A stretch of DNA of 64,000 nt from Plutella xylostella (taxonomy: Eukaryota; Arthropoda; Insecta; Lepidoptera; Plutellidae). Under the pieces are notes generated by a model. The model saw nothing but the letters and a program-made list of their open reading frames with translations. It was not told where the DNA came from and made no database searches. The translations under genes were made by a program, and so were the position numbers. Location: assembly GCF_932276165.1 (NCBI RefSeq), contig NC_063991.1:425001-489000 (forward strand), read 5' to 3'. Shown one piece after another: positions 44,558-54,424 of this stretch. Within the stretch, counting starts at the first letter, position 1. Every line of letters starts with the position of its first letter.

Positions 44558-47500
44558 ATTCAAATACAAGTACGCAATTGACCTAAAATCAAAAACAATT
44601 AATACTAATAAATTGCAGTGGATTTAACCCTTTAATGGCAGAAAACTACTTTTGCAACACTCTATGCAGTTATTTACGTACAACGCAATGTAAAATGTAC
44701 TCGGCATAAGTTTAGTAAGGAATAGTAGATACCATAGGTATTTACCTGATCGCACGTTTCACACTCGTATCTAGGAATCTTCATATGTGTGGAGTCTATG
44801 TGGTTCTGAAGAGCTTGTTTGTTGATGCTTTTAGCACCGCAGTGGTCGCATTCGTACCTGAGGAATGATTTAACATGTAAAGGGTAACTTAGTAAGTATA
44901 GGTACTTATATCTCTGTGTCTGGATTTATAAAATAACCTCTATGGCACTAAAATCATTTTAAATTTTTTAATGAGTTATTTTTCGCTTGAAAACAAACAA
45001 ATGGATCCATTTTCAGTCATGCTTGGTGGACCACAGTGTACCTGGGTACCGCGTGTTTCTTGGACGTCTGCAGATGCTGTTTGAATATTGATTGCGTTGG
45101 GAAGTGTTTGTCACACTCCACGCAGTACGCCGGCGGTCTGCCGTCGTCCACCTGCAATGTTTGCAAGAATAGATTTGAGAAGATTCGTTTGGAGGCAGCA
45201 GTGGTAGCTAAGTGTAAGCGCCCGCTTCTCACGCCAGATATGCGGGCTCGAATCCCGGCGTTGAAATGTACCAATGAGCTCTTAGGAATTTAAGTACAAT
45301 GTATACCATCGCTCTGTGAAGGAAAACATCGTGAGGAAACCTGTATACTTATCTAGATTTATGTGAACCCACCAACCCGCAGTGGACCAGCGTGGTGGGA
45401 AATGGTCTAAGCTTAGGAAGGAAGTTTAGACCTTGGAGATATGAACAAGGGTTCCATTCGAGAGAGCCAGGTGCAGGTACTTACACTCCCACAGAGAATA
45501 GAATGTCTGTTTATTAAAATTAGCATTTTTTTTCATCACAAATTTCTTTATTATTAAAAGGAGACTAAAGATAATTCTGCTTTAAAACTAGCTTTAGACT
45601 ACTGATTTGTATGATATCTCTGGACGGTAAGCGATTCTAAACCAGAACTCTAATATCTTTAGTCCACGTTTTATAATAAGGAGGCAAGAAGATAGATAGA
45701 TAAATAGAATATTCTTTATTTGTACATAAGAACAGAATTTATAAAGCTTATATACAAACACGTAGGTACAAAAAAGGCGGTCTTATCGCTAAAAGCGTTA
45801 AAATAACATTTTATTTAAGTAAGTATTAAGTAAGTATATCACTTACGTTGGTATAGTGAGTAGTCTTCATGTGAAGTGTTAATCCCTGTCTGAATTTAAA
45901 TTTCTTATCGCAAACATTGCACTCGTACACTGGCGCGAGGCCCTGATGTCTTCTGTAATCATATATGTAATCATATAAGACGAATTAATGCATAAAACTG
46001 ATTTTTATCCTATGTAAGGTACTATACTAAATCCCTGTAATTATAAAACAAAGACTAAATATAGTACTGGTTTAAATCCGACTTTAGGCTACTGATTTAT
46101 ATGAAATCTCTCGACTATAACCGGTTCTAAACCAGATCTTTAGTCTACGTATTATAATAAGGGACCATGTTGTGTACTTACTGCATATGTTGTTTGAGAG
46201 AGTTAGCAGAGTTTAATGTTTTATCGCACACATCACACTTGAGTTTCTTCACGTGAGCTCTCCGCGTGTGATTCACGAGTTCGTTGTAACAGCTGAAAAG
46301 AAAACAGAAGTATACTATAATACAGGGTGTGGCAAAAAGCGTACACTAAGCCGAAACGTTAATTATTTCTTGGAGTACCAATAAAGAGTAAGTACTCTAT
46401 CTATCTAAAAGAACGGCTGAATAAAAAATATGTAATGTGGATTGTGTGTAAATAAGTACCTGAAACGATATAAAGTCTGTTTTTTTAATCTCAGATACCT
46501 ACTAAATTGACATATTCTGAACGGTTCATCAACAGTCGATTGTCCCGCCAATAGAACGATACGTCACTTAGTCTATGCCTGTATACGTCAGAAATTGACC
46601 TATTGTGAGGAAATACTCACGGGAATTCATCATTGCACTTTTTACACTCAAACTTCTTGTGGTTCCGTTGCATGTGCCATCTGATTTGCTGCTCTCTGTG
46701 GTGGCGGTAGTCACAGTAGCGACATGCGTAATATCTGTCAAAATAGATTTTCAATTTCATTTAGATTTTTCATAGATAAAGAATTAATGTCAAGACACAT
46801 GGTGCAACAGTTAGGAACTAGACGGAGACTGCAAATATAAATCATCATTATAATAATAATATGTGGGGACATCTTCACACACGGCCATCCGACCCCAAGC
46901 TAGGCAGAGCCTGTGTTATGGGTATCGGACAGCTGATATATTTACACAAATACATAGATAGATAGATATTAAATATAAATATCAACACCCAAGACCCGAG
47001 TACAAATATCTGTCTTTAAACAAATATCTGCCCCAGCCGGGAATTGAACCCGGGACCTTCGGCTCAGCAGTCAGGGCCACTAACCACTACGCCATTCGAC
47101 CGTTCATTACAAATAACACCCCACTTCTACCACTGAGCTCTTATATCAAATAAGTTTGGTAAGAAGATTTGTGACTTAAGTCATTGGTACGATGGTTGTC
47201 ATTAGGTTGAACTTAAAACAGTTTGACAGTAAACAATATGTGGACCTTTTTGCTGTGTTGGACACTCCGTCTTGTCCGTATATTGTTAATCTAAGCCACA
47301 GAGTGTAATAGTTTGGACTCGGACTGACCTGAAGTGAGATTGCACATGTGCTTCACACGTGCGCTTTTCAGGAAATCTTTGTTCACAGAATAAACACATA
47401 AATTGACCATTTTTCTGCAAAAAAAACAAAAAATATATCAAAACCTGTGGACCTTTCTAGAGATAGGGGTGGTATTTTACTATTCATTTTTTTCTAGACA

Positions 47501-49712
47501 TTTACTTATATTATAATCAAATAACATTAAACACTCATTAATTATTAATTATACCTAATATTACCATATCATGCAATTCCATGTGTTTGTCAAATAATTC
47601 CTTCTTTGAAATTGAAATACTGCACTTTTCACATTTGTAACTTTTACCAACATACAATGCCGATTTCTTCATGGTCTCCCTGTACTCCAGCATTTCTGAT
47701 TTGCTAAATATTTTTATGTCATACACATATTCATTCTCAGGTAGTGACGAAGAGGGCTGGTCGGTGTTGCTATAAATATAGCTATTGTTGACTTTTCTGG
47801 ATGATTTGGGACTATCCTCTGTTGTAATAAGTCTACTGGATTCAGGAGGCATCTGTTGGCAAAGCGAGATTTTTATTTGAAGAACAAAAATGTTGTACAG
47901 CTCAGCTAAGGCAATTTACTTATATCATAATAATATGTGGGGACAGAGTAACAGAGTCTTTGTGACTAATTATGACTATGGACAAATAATTTTACTGTAC
48001 AAAAAACAACAGTTCGTTTCATATATTTCATATCTACATGTGCATTATTACTCTGGGCAGTCAGTGACTGCCAACCATACTGACTGGCTAATCAGTTCAC
48101 GTAAGTGATTGTATAGAACAGAAAATAAAAAAATATAATTATAAACGAACAAAAAACCCGACTGCAAGCTAAATAGATGAAAATAAGCCCCAATGTTAAT
48201 GGAAAGTATCGCAGGCGGGGACCTCTAGAGGGCGCTATATTATTTTAATGTGACGTCACATAGCCTATAACTATCGCGCAATCAATACCCTTCTAACGAT
48301 ACCTCATACATCAAAATCTATCTAGCCGTTTAGGCTACAGGAGGCCACAAAGAAACAGACAAACATACATAAAATCGAAAAACATTACCCTTCTCCTTCC
48401 CAGTCTGGTAAAAATACCAAATTGCATAGTTGTATAGGTTTTATGGTGGGTTGTTGTTGACATTACCTCATTATCATCAGACTGTTCTTGTTCTGTATAT
48501 TCTGCTGACACAGCTTCCACTCTCCACGGAGTCAGGAAGCTCTCCGCATCAACTGTCCCCTCCATCTTGGGCCCCGAGAGTGGTTCTCTATCATCATCAT
48601 CACTGACGCCATCACTTGTATCTTCATTACCTACTTTAATACTTGTTTCATCAAATTCTATTTTCACTTCAGTGGGAGATATGTTTACGTCAGTTGTGTC
48701 ATTGTAAGTCAGGTCATATTCGGCATCAAAAGTGTTCTTCACATTGGAACAAGTTAGCGGTGAAAGGGTGTTAATATTGATTTCCTGATAGAGTTGGATT
48801 GCCTGTAAGGATATTAAGTTGATTTTAAAATTAATAAATACTATTGAATGAGGAATGTAATAAAAAAATATTTTTTTTTTTGATACTTTATTGCACAAAT
48901 ATGAAATATAAGTGTACAAAAGGTGGACTTAATGCTAAAAGCATTTTCTACCAGCCAACCTACAGGAGGATTATTGTCTTCAACAAAGTAAAAATTTAAG
49001 TAAATGATACTTGCATTCTCTTGTCCCAAGCTGGATATTACAGCCATTGCTTTTAGAGCTCTCTCTCTGAACTTCAGCGTTTTAGTTAGTATTGCTTTGC
49101 ATTCATAACATATTCTGTCTTGAACTAAAAACTGAAATATGGATATTATCACAGACCTGTATTTTAGTAGATAACGCAAGTGCATGTACTTCGCGTGTAA
49201 AAAGGAAGTGAAATTATCTTCCTTTAGTGCAGTGTCATTAGGGACGTTCCTAAACTAAATCATTCAAGTGACGTGACTGACGTGACAGTAGGTATAAAAA
49301 TAATGGCATGCTTGGTTTCTATACAAGGAATGAGACAAGCATTGTCTATTCAAATACAGGTCTGTGGATATTATACATTTTAAAAATGGGTAAGTATGTG
49401 TGTGTGTGTCTGTGTGTATCTACACAATCAAATTCACTCATTCCTTTGAAAATTCAAGGAAGAATTACTTGTTATGACAAGGTTCCATGAAATTGATTGT
49501 TTTGTTATGATTTATGATTATGAATACATATACAAGAAATAGGTTAGCTTACTTACAGAAACTTCTTTGCAGAGATATCTTAGTTCAGGGAGATATGCTT
49601 TGATTGGATAGAGACGGCGGTCGCTGCTCAGACATGTGGTGCAACAGTTGGCTCTTATAAGAGACAGTATGCTGGGAGCTTGCAATACCTTTTCGCTTCT
49701 TGTGTTGAACAT
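39577..49712 (-). CDS. Gene D: ZAD-C2H2 zinc-finger protein, 12 exons, about 604 aa
   Basis: Exons in transcript order are 49557-49712, 49015-49131, 48467-48802, 47565-47852, 47329-47414, 46621-46734, 46182-46292, 45847-45952, 45042-45151, 44746-44857, 39863-39970 and 39577-39747. Every join is in phase, with a GC donor at 49013-49014 after exon 2. I chose the Met at 49712 because E and F start at the same place; an in-frame Met at 49745 is possible. ZAD Cys pairs are 24/27 (CTTC) and 60/63 (CYEC). Exon 3 is an acidic linker (DDDD and EEQ-type runs). The fingers end with KCNVCGDTFAYSAALYTHNK and a Lys-rich tail (WKKKKTAN). It is divergent from E. A jockey element enlarges intron 10. This looks like the best intact gene of the D/E/F group. 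Confidence 0.85.
40287..41747 (+). CDS. Jockey ORF1 (gag), 486 aa
   Basis: The N-terminal 140 residues are polar, rich in Asn, Pro and Lys. A PRE_C2HC-like domain (RIVIKNLHHTTPKEAIIECI, about 210-290) precedes three zinc knuckles: Cys293-Cys306 (CMRCQQYGHTKNNC), Cys312-Cys324 and Cys335-Cys349. This layout is typical of jockey gag, which packages the element RNA. A short C-terminal helix ends at the stop at 41747. The start is the first in-frame Met, at 40287. Confidence 0.9.
   Translation: MPANSNDLPGMENQVPVQDKPTGSPNNNKGSPKKLVQQVFHPGLFVSNKKNDNPPTATSSVPWQRIPEQRKRIISPTSQTPTAKILKQTNKRQPNPVNNSYSKETTTNNSFTGLEIDVEELNGNTSNNNTTPRISKPPPIILYGIEDLKKLTELIEQAVSKDTYSYKVISKNELRISSRSVETYKLLIEHIRGAGLIGHTFTRKEERAYRIVIKNLHHTTPKEAIIECIESTGNKVRGEIVFAKRRGTKEPLDTFFVNIEPSVNNKNVKTIKYIYNQKVSIEDPRKTTSIPQCMRCQQYGHTKNNCMRPFRCVKCAGGHKTSECTKTDRNSPATCALCLGNHPASYRGCGVYQEMLARKKNKKQFVTKQDKVNYIKSNDTQTHTQHDDQVTKGQPSLQAFPNNNHGRMLYSNVLKNNRYSNDDHHQPTQSYNKPQINITREETPTTNIIERMESLILKQSEELRSMLQQIGNLIGLVTMLISKIQP
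41755..44415 (+). CDS. Jockey ORF2 (endonuclease-reverse transcriptase), 886 aa
   Basis: The endonuclease opens RIATWNVNGLAARKHELEIM with SETHLT, GGDPNAKHTSWGS and GSSDHTPVL. The reverse transcriptase has FLDIQQAFDRVW, GVPQGSVLGPVL and TYADDTACL. The frame is complete to 44415. There is no ATG near the conserved start: this frame is open from 41716, overlaps the last 32 nt of gag, and the first ATG comes after the first catalytic motif. Translation from a non-AUG codon, by reinitiation or by frameshift, is therefore implied. Confidence 0.9.
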   Translation: MRIATWNVNGLAARKHELEIMIKSNKLDVLLLSETHLTDSNSFNLNGFSCYVTNHPDMTGHAGTAVIIKNSIQHHELPEFRRDYLQATSISIDDWQGPLILSSIYCPPKHIIKEEMFGQYFKKLGGRFIMGGDPNAKHTSWGSRVIVTRGRELKKCIENHQLHAISTGEPTYWPTDINKLPDLLDFYITKGISNLYHSVESCLDGSSDHTPVLMTVSTTIIHRPIPCTLYNKKTDWNAFQDYIEDKINLRIPLKTEEDIDRALDDFIKLVQEAAWKSTPSLPRESKCNLSVELRNKVEEKRRLRRRWQQSRHPSDKSLFYKAKKQLKKYIHDLQNETLQDRLEKSDANRNDEHSLWKLTKFLSQPQKHVPPLKRPDATWARSAKEKADVFADFLQNVFKTNESDDLSTEEEINEFLQSPQQMSLPIKPVSPKEVARQIKALENLKAPGFDLITAEILKKITPKGITLITIIFNAMLRLQYFPPLLKVSQIILVHKNGKPPNEVPSYRPISLLPILSKLFEKLLLSRLKPLLFQENIIPDHQFGFRPHHSTIEQVHRVVHEIRQTFEKKEFCSAVFLDIQQAFDRVWHAGLLYKIKKALPNTVYMLINSYLNNRLFQVKFGEECSALREIEAGVPQGSVLGPVLYTIFTADIPQSEDILCATYADDTACLASSPNAVIASEKLQTHLNKIDQWLDKWRIKASPSKSVHITFTLRRGDCPPVTMKGEILPHKASVKYLGCHLDRGLYWKTHILAKRDALKIRYRNLHWMLNRTSRLSLSNKILVYNSVLKPIWTYASELWGSACATNIQIIQRFQNKVLRNICAAPWFTKNEEIHEYLEVPTVKEEIENRIKSYKGRLERHINPLAIELLNTEKDVVRLKRPNLLNIK
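45197..45505 (+). mobile_element. tRNA-headed SINE, family 2, gene D intron 8
   Basis: GCAGTGGTAGCTAAGTGTAA and B-box GGCTCGAATCCCGGC, followed by the shared body and an AGAATA end. It starts about 45 nt upstream of gene D exon 9 (minus strand). Confidence 0.8.
45577..45682. repeat. Direct repeat, copy 1, flanking gene D exon 8
   Basis: CTACTGATTTGTATGATATC, CGATTCTAAACCAGA and TTATAATAAGG recur in the same order at 46053-46163. Exon 8 (45847-45952) lies between the copies. Confidence 0.7.
46053..46163. repeat. Direct repeat, copy 2, flanking gene D exon 8
   Basis: CTACTGATTTATATGAAATC, CGGTTCTAAACCAGA and TTATAATAAGG match copy 1 at 45577-45682. Confidence 0.7.
46848..47103 (-). mobile_element. 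tRNA-headed SINE, family 1, gene D intron 5
   Basis: On the minus strand CGGTCGAATGGCGTAGTGGT with B-box GGTTCAATTCC and a TTA-type tail. Confidence 0.85.
48148..48413. mobile_element. Interspersed repeat bounded by AAACCCGACTGC
   Basis: It opens CAAAAAACCCGACTGCAAGC and closes with AGTCTGGTAAAAA, inverse terminal words; the interior has CTCTAGAGGGCGCTATAT and TAGCCGTTTAGGCTACAGGA. A related, rearranged copy is at 54904-55482. It is in intron 3 of gene D. Confidence 0.65.
48872..48975 (-). repeat. LINE/SINE 3'-tail repeat, gene D intron 2
   Basis: CTTTATTGCACAAATATGAA and CTAAAAGCATTTTCTACCAG belong to the same tail type as 13075-13160. Confidence 0.55.
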
Positions 49713-50575
49713 TTTAACGACACACAAAATGTAAACAAGAACCAAAGGACACGAGCAATTAACGAGTATTTATTTTGTCCTCTGATCACTTAGCTGACAG
49801 TATACTGTATCCTTTTTCGCTGAGTTTGAATAGAATATTGTGGATAATTTCTATAAATGCGAGCTTCTTTCAACTTAAACTTTATTTTCTATTCTATTCT
49901 TGTTTTGTATGGCACTGTAAGAGCGTTTGACTGTTTTCTGTTTTGTAGTTTAGCTGTCGGTTATCGCAAACTTTCAACTTTTGATTATACTTGTACGGTG
50001 TGTGTAAATTCAGCCAATGTCACGTGTGTAATAGGAAACATAGCAAAGTAATTTATTTATTTTACTCTGTGGTTCATTCATAAAGGCGCCGCCACACTAG
50101 CGGACGTGGCTTACAGACGTGGCTGTCAGCCGTGACTGATAGTGTGCACGGTTTTTGGGACAGTTCGTGCCAGATCACTCTCGGACGTCTGAAAGCTGGA
50201 CAACTGACAGCGTCCGTAAGCCGTGTCCGCTAGTGTGTCGGCTCCTTTACTCTAGCGAGGTCTCTGTCACAGAAGAACACACTCTTAGGTCTGTGCACAG
50301 AGTAGGTAATTGGTCTGTGTGACTTCTGTTCTGTCTGTACCTCGTCTGTACAAACTTCTGTTTCGGTTCGTATGATTTAGTTTATTTGCTCAGTCTCAGT
50401 GGTTTGATGGTTTCGGTCTACGGTGTTCCTTCAATTTCTTCTTACTACTTTCTTCGCAAATTTAGATAAAATTACCTATCCACATCTTCTTACAACAGTT
50501 TTGAGACGTTATTTTCAGTGGATAGTACGTTGCTCGCGTTCTTAGGTTCATGTTTACATTTTGTATGTTGTTAAA
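49713..50575. promoter_or_regulatory. Divergent promoter region of genes D and E
   Basis: The starts of D and E are 863 bp apart and point outward. No TATA box stands out. A MITE of the AAAGGCGCCG family fills 50081-50250, as in the B/C divergent region. Homology between E and F begins only about 10 nt upstream of the start codon, so F did not inherit this region. Confidence 0.55.
50081..50250. mobile_element. MITE, ends AAAGGCGCCGCCACACTAG
   Basis: Ends AAAGGCGCCGCCACACTAGC and GCTAGTGTGTCGGCTCCTTT are inverted repeats, extended by GGACGTGGCTTAC and GTAAGCCGTGTCC. Longer relative of 28762-28861. Confidence 0.8.
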
Positions 50576-52033
50576 ATGTTAAACGCAAGTAGCACAAACG
50601 TATTGCAAGCTCCCAGCATACTGTCTCTTATAAGAGCCAACTGTTGCACCACATGTCTGAGCAGCGACCGCCGTCTCTATCCAATCAAAGCATATCTCCC
50701 TGAACTAAGATATCTCTGCAAAGGAGTTGTTGTAAGTAACCTAACCTGTTTCTTGTACCTACTTACACTGAGTTGTACAAAGAACTTTAAAACTTTAAGC
50801 TAATGTCCTTTTTACAACTCAGCATTATTAGTTAAAACAACAATTTCAATACAATATCATCAAACCCATAGAACAATGCGGACTCTGGTGCTGCCGGTAC
50901 TGTCAATTGCCTGGAAATAGTTCTTTTCTAATCCAGGGTTTTCCTTTCATAAAATGCTATGAATGAATTTTCTAAAATGCGATGAGTGATGATGAATTTT
51001 TGTTAAAAACGTTCTTAAACCCAACACCTGATGATGTGAACGCAGGAATGAAGTCATGTTTTTAATTTACTTATATTCAGTTTTCAGCGGACAACAGAAT
51101 ATGTTATGAGTGCAAAGCTATCCTAACCAAAATACTGAAATTCAGACAGAGAGCAGAAGAAGCAATGAATGTTTTACTCAGCTTGGGACAAGAAAATGCA
51201 AGTATCATATTATTTTGAATATACAACTAATCACAAAATGAGCCTACCTAACCTACAGTTATTCTTACAGTCAATGAAAAAAAGTTCGGAAATGAATATT
51301 GACAGCCTCTCATCTCTAACTTGTTCCAATATTAAAAACACATTTGATGCTGAATATGACCTGACTTATAACATCATTCCAATTGAATTGAAACAAGAAA
51401 GTGATGAAGAAGCAAGTATTAAAATAGAAAATGAAGTTACAAGTGATGGCATCAGTGATGATGATGATAGAGAACCACTCTCGGGGCACAAGATGGAGGG
51501 ATCACCAGTTGATGCGGAGAGCCCCCTGTCTCTGTGGAAAGTGGAAGCTGAGTCAGTATCAGCAGAATGTAAGGAAGAACAAGAACAGTCTGATGATAAT
51601 GAGGTACTTAATGTCTAATCAAATAATTTTAACATTTAAACATGTCTACCACTATAAAATATTATTATTTTACCTCTTCATAACTGCCCGTTGTCCCCAG
51701 AAGCCTTCAAAATCTCTAGCCTCAGAAAATAAGCCCTTAGCTTCAAGAAAACTCAGCAATAGCTTCATTTATAGCTTTACCGACCACCAGCCCCCGTCAT
51801 CACTAGCTGAGAATGAGCGTGCGTACGACATAAAACATTCAGTAGTGATGCAGAACTGACTGCATACAGGGAGGCCAGTAAGAAACCGACCTTGGCTGGC
51901 AGAGTTTACAAATGTGAAACGTGCATTATTGCATTTGCGAAAAAGGAATTATTTGACAAACACAAAAAATTGCATGATAAGGTAAAAATTTTATACATAC
52001 ATAGGTACATATGCTGACGACTGTAATCCTTAA

Positions 52034-52150
52034 AGGGGTGAAGGAAAACATCGTGAGGAAACCTGCACATCTCTAGATTCTAGATGTGTAACCTCAGTGC
52101 TTTGTGCCTGAGTACCAATGTATAGCGAAGAGGACTCTAATTACCCCTTC
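52034..52150 (+). repeat. SINE family 2 3' fragment, gene E intron 4
   Basis: GTGAAGGAAAACATCGTGAG and AAACCTGCACATCTCTAG match the SINE body. The same fragment is at 60887-60975 in F, so it predates the duplication. Confidence 0.6.
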
Positions 52151-52585
52151 GGGATCACAGTCGTGAGCATATTTGCTCTAATTCTATTGAATAAAATTAC
52201 ATTAAAATTTTGTCTAGGTCCTTAACACTGAATATTTTGTAACCAAATGCTGAAACTCTGATAGCTTCACATAACACTAACTCAATCTCGAGAAAGTTTC
52301 CACAGGTTTCAATTTATGTATTTTAATATTATTTTTTTCAGCTAAGGGGTCCATTTATGTGTCGCTTCTGTGAACTGAGGTTTACATTGAGAAGCGCATG
52401 TGAAGAACATGTAAACTCTCACTACAGGTCAGTCTGATTACTAACTCTTATTATGAGTTGTGAGTCTTATTAGAGTCAGCGTCACAATAGCTGTAGGGTA
52501 CACTTTTGAACTTTTTCAAATTAAGTTATCGTTTATTTTTTAATTAAAAATAAGACCACCCTTGAGGTAGCCCTAATACAACAAT

Positions 52586-53160
52586 AAAAAACCGGCCAAG
52601 TGCGAGTCGGGCTCGCGCACAAAGGGTTCCGTAGCAGCAAAATTACAGTTAAATCAACCTATCTCAAAAACTATAAGAGATACTTTGATCAAACCAAAAA
52701 TCGTTGAAAGAGTTAATTAGCATGCATCACCTCTATTTTTTTTAGAATTTTATACCCCGTAGTTATGAAAATAGAGGGGGGGGGGCATACTTTTTACGAC
52801 TTTGAGAGCTGATATCTCAAAAACCGTTCACTTTAAGAAAAATGTTTTTTAAAAAACTTTATATCATTTTAAAAGACCTTTCCATTGATACCCCACACGG
52901 GTATGTACATCGAAAAAAAAAATTTCATCCCTCAGTTACATGTATGGGGGGCCCCACCCCCAATTCTTTTTTTTACTATTTAGTGTCATATTTTTGTAGC
53001 GGTTCATACAACACATATTCCCATCAAATTTCATCACTGTAGTACTTATAGTTTCCGAGTAAATCGGCTGTGACAGACGGACAGACGGACAGACGGACAG
53101 ACGGACATGACGAAACTATAAGGGTTCCGTTTTTGCCATTTTGGCTACGGAACCCTAAAA
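52586..53160 (-). mobile_element. CCGGCCAAGTGCGAGTCGG repeat inserted in gene E only
   Basis: Near-identical to 8866-9452. In F the flanks join directly (ACAACAATAAAAAATATCAT at about 61470-61489), so F shows the empty site. The border lies in an A run, with TAAAAA on both sides. Confidence 0.85.
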
Positions 53161-53206
53161 ATATCATCAAAATCGGTCAATAACTGGTGAAGATATCGGT
53201 GAAAAT

Positions 53207-54059
53207 GGTTCTACCTTTTTTGGCATAAGATTTATTATATTGTGGCCCATGGCTTATTTTACGTACTTTACAGTACGGTACGGTATAGGTAGTCGTGTGG
53301 TTCTACCTTTTTTGGCATAAGATTTATTTGCCTAATCTCGTATTGCATAGTAACGTTTGGTCAAAGTCTCGTTACGCCGAAAATCGTATGGCATAAATCT
53401 TGTTTAGTAAAAAGTTATTTCGCATAACATTGTTTAGCCTAATAATGGTAAGTATGGCCAAATCTTGAATAGCCTAATAATGCTATGGCATAGGTTTATA
53501 CAAAGTAATAATATTCGTTTGGCTTTAACTTTGACGGAGCGTCTCCCTACATAGCGCAAACTGGTGCCTTGTATTGTTTCCGCTGTTTGGAAAACGCTCC
53601 GCTCCGCTTCGCTGCGCTCCGCTTTGGTTTTGATGAACATGTGAACCTAACACGGTCCTCCTCGCTTTGCTCGTCGTCGCACCTATTTTTAGGTTTCAAT
53701 CTCATGGGGTTTGTAATAATTATATTGGTCGTTAACTTTTGATTTTTTGATCATACATAATCGTGATTTTCGGGATGTAGGAGAAAAATACCACAATTTG
53801 TACATTTACTACATACTTAATATATTATTTATTAAGATAACATTACGAGAAACAAGATTATACATAGGTATAGACGAACATAAATTTGAGCAAACGAAAC
53901 TTAGGTGTTTAAAGATTGTGCCTAAAGAGTTTTAGACGAAACGAGCCTTATGCCACATAAGTCTTGGCAAAGTGATGGTTCGGCCAAAAAAGTTTAGACC
54001 ATACGAGTTATGCGAAATGAGTTTTGGTCAATAAAGAATATGCGAGATGAGCGGAACCC
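53207..54059. mobile_element. Phrase-array element inserted in gene E only, 8-bp target duplication
   Basis: Flanked by GTGAAAAT at 53199-53206 and 54060-54067; F has one uninterrupted GTGAAAAT at about 61517. The ends GGTTCTACC and, reversed, GGGTTCCGC are weak inverted repeats. The arms consist of 13-17-nt degenerate phrases such as TTGGCATAAGATTT, TTGCCTAATCTCGTA and TTGGTCAAAGTCTCG. A GC-rich core at 53530-53690 (GGAGCGTCTCCCTACATAGC, CTCCGCTCCGCTTCGCTGCG) matches the complement of the core at 35915-36010. Confidence 0.85.
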
Positions 54060-54424
54060 GTGAAAATACATATATATACATATACATTATACAAAAAATA
54101 TACACAGACGAATTGAGATCTCGTATTTTAGAAGTCGGTTTATAAAAAGGGGTTCTTTGAGTTTAGAAATGTACAACAGTGTATAACTAGTTAGTTATAA
54201 AGCTGACTGCTCAATCAAAAAATCAATATGAAATGGAATATTTATTTTGACAGACATTACACATGTCGCTTCTGCGCCTATCGTCACCACAGCGAGTCGC
54301 AAATGCAATGGCACATACGTCGATACCACAAGGCACACGAGTGTAGAGAATGCAATATTAAATTTACGTGAGTATTTGAACGAAGAAGAAGAAAGAAAAT
54401 GTTTTTAGTTCGTAATATTCCGAT

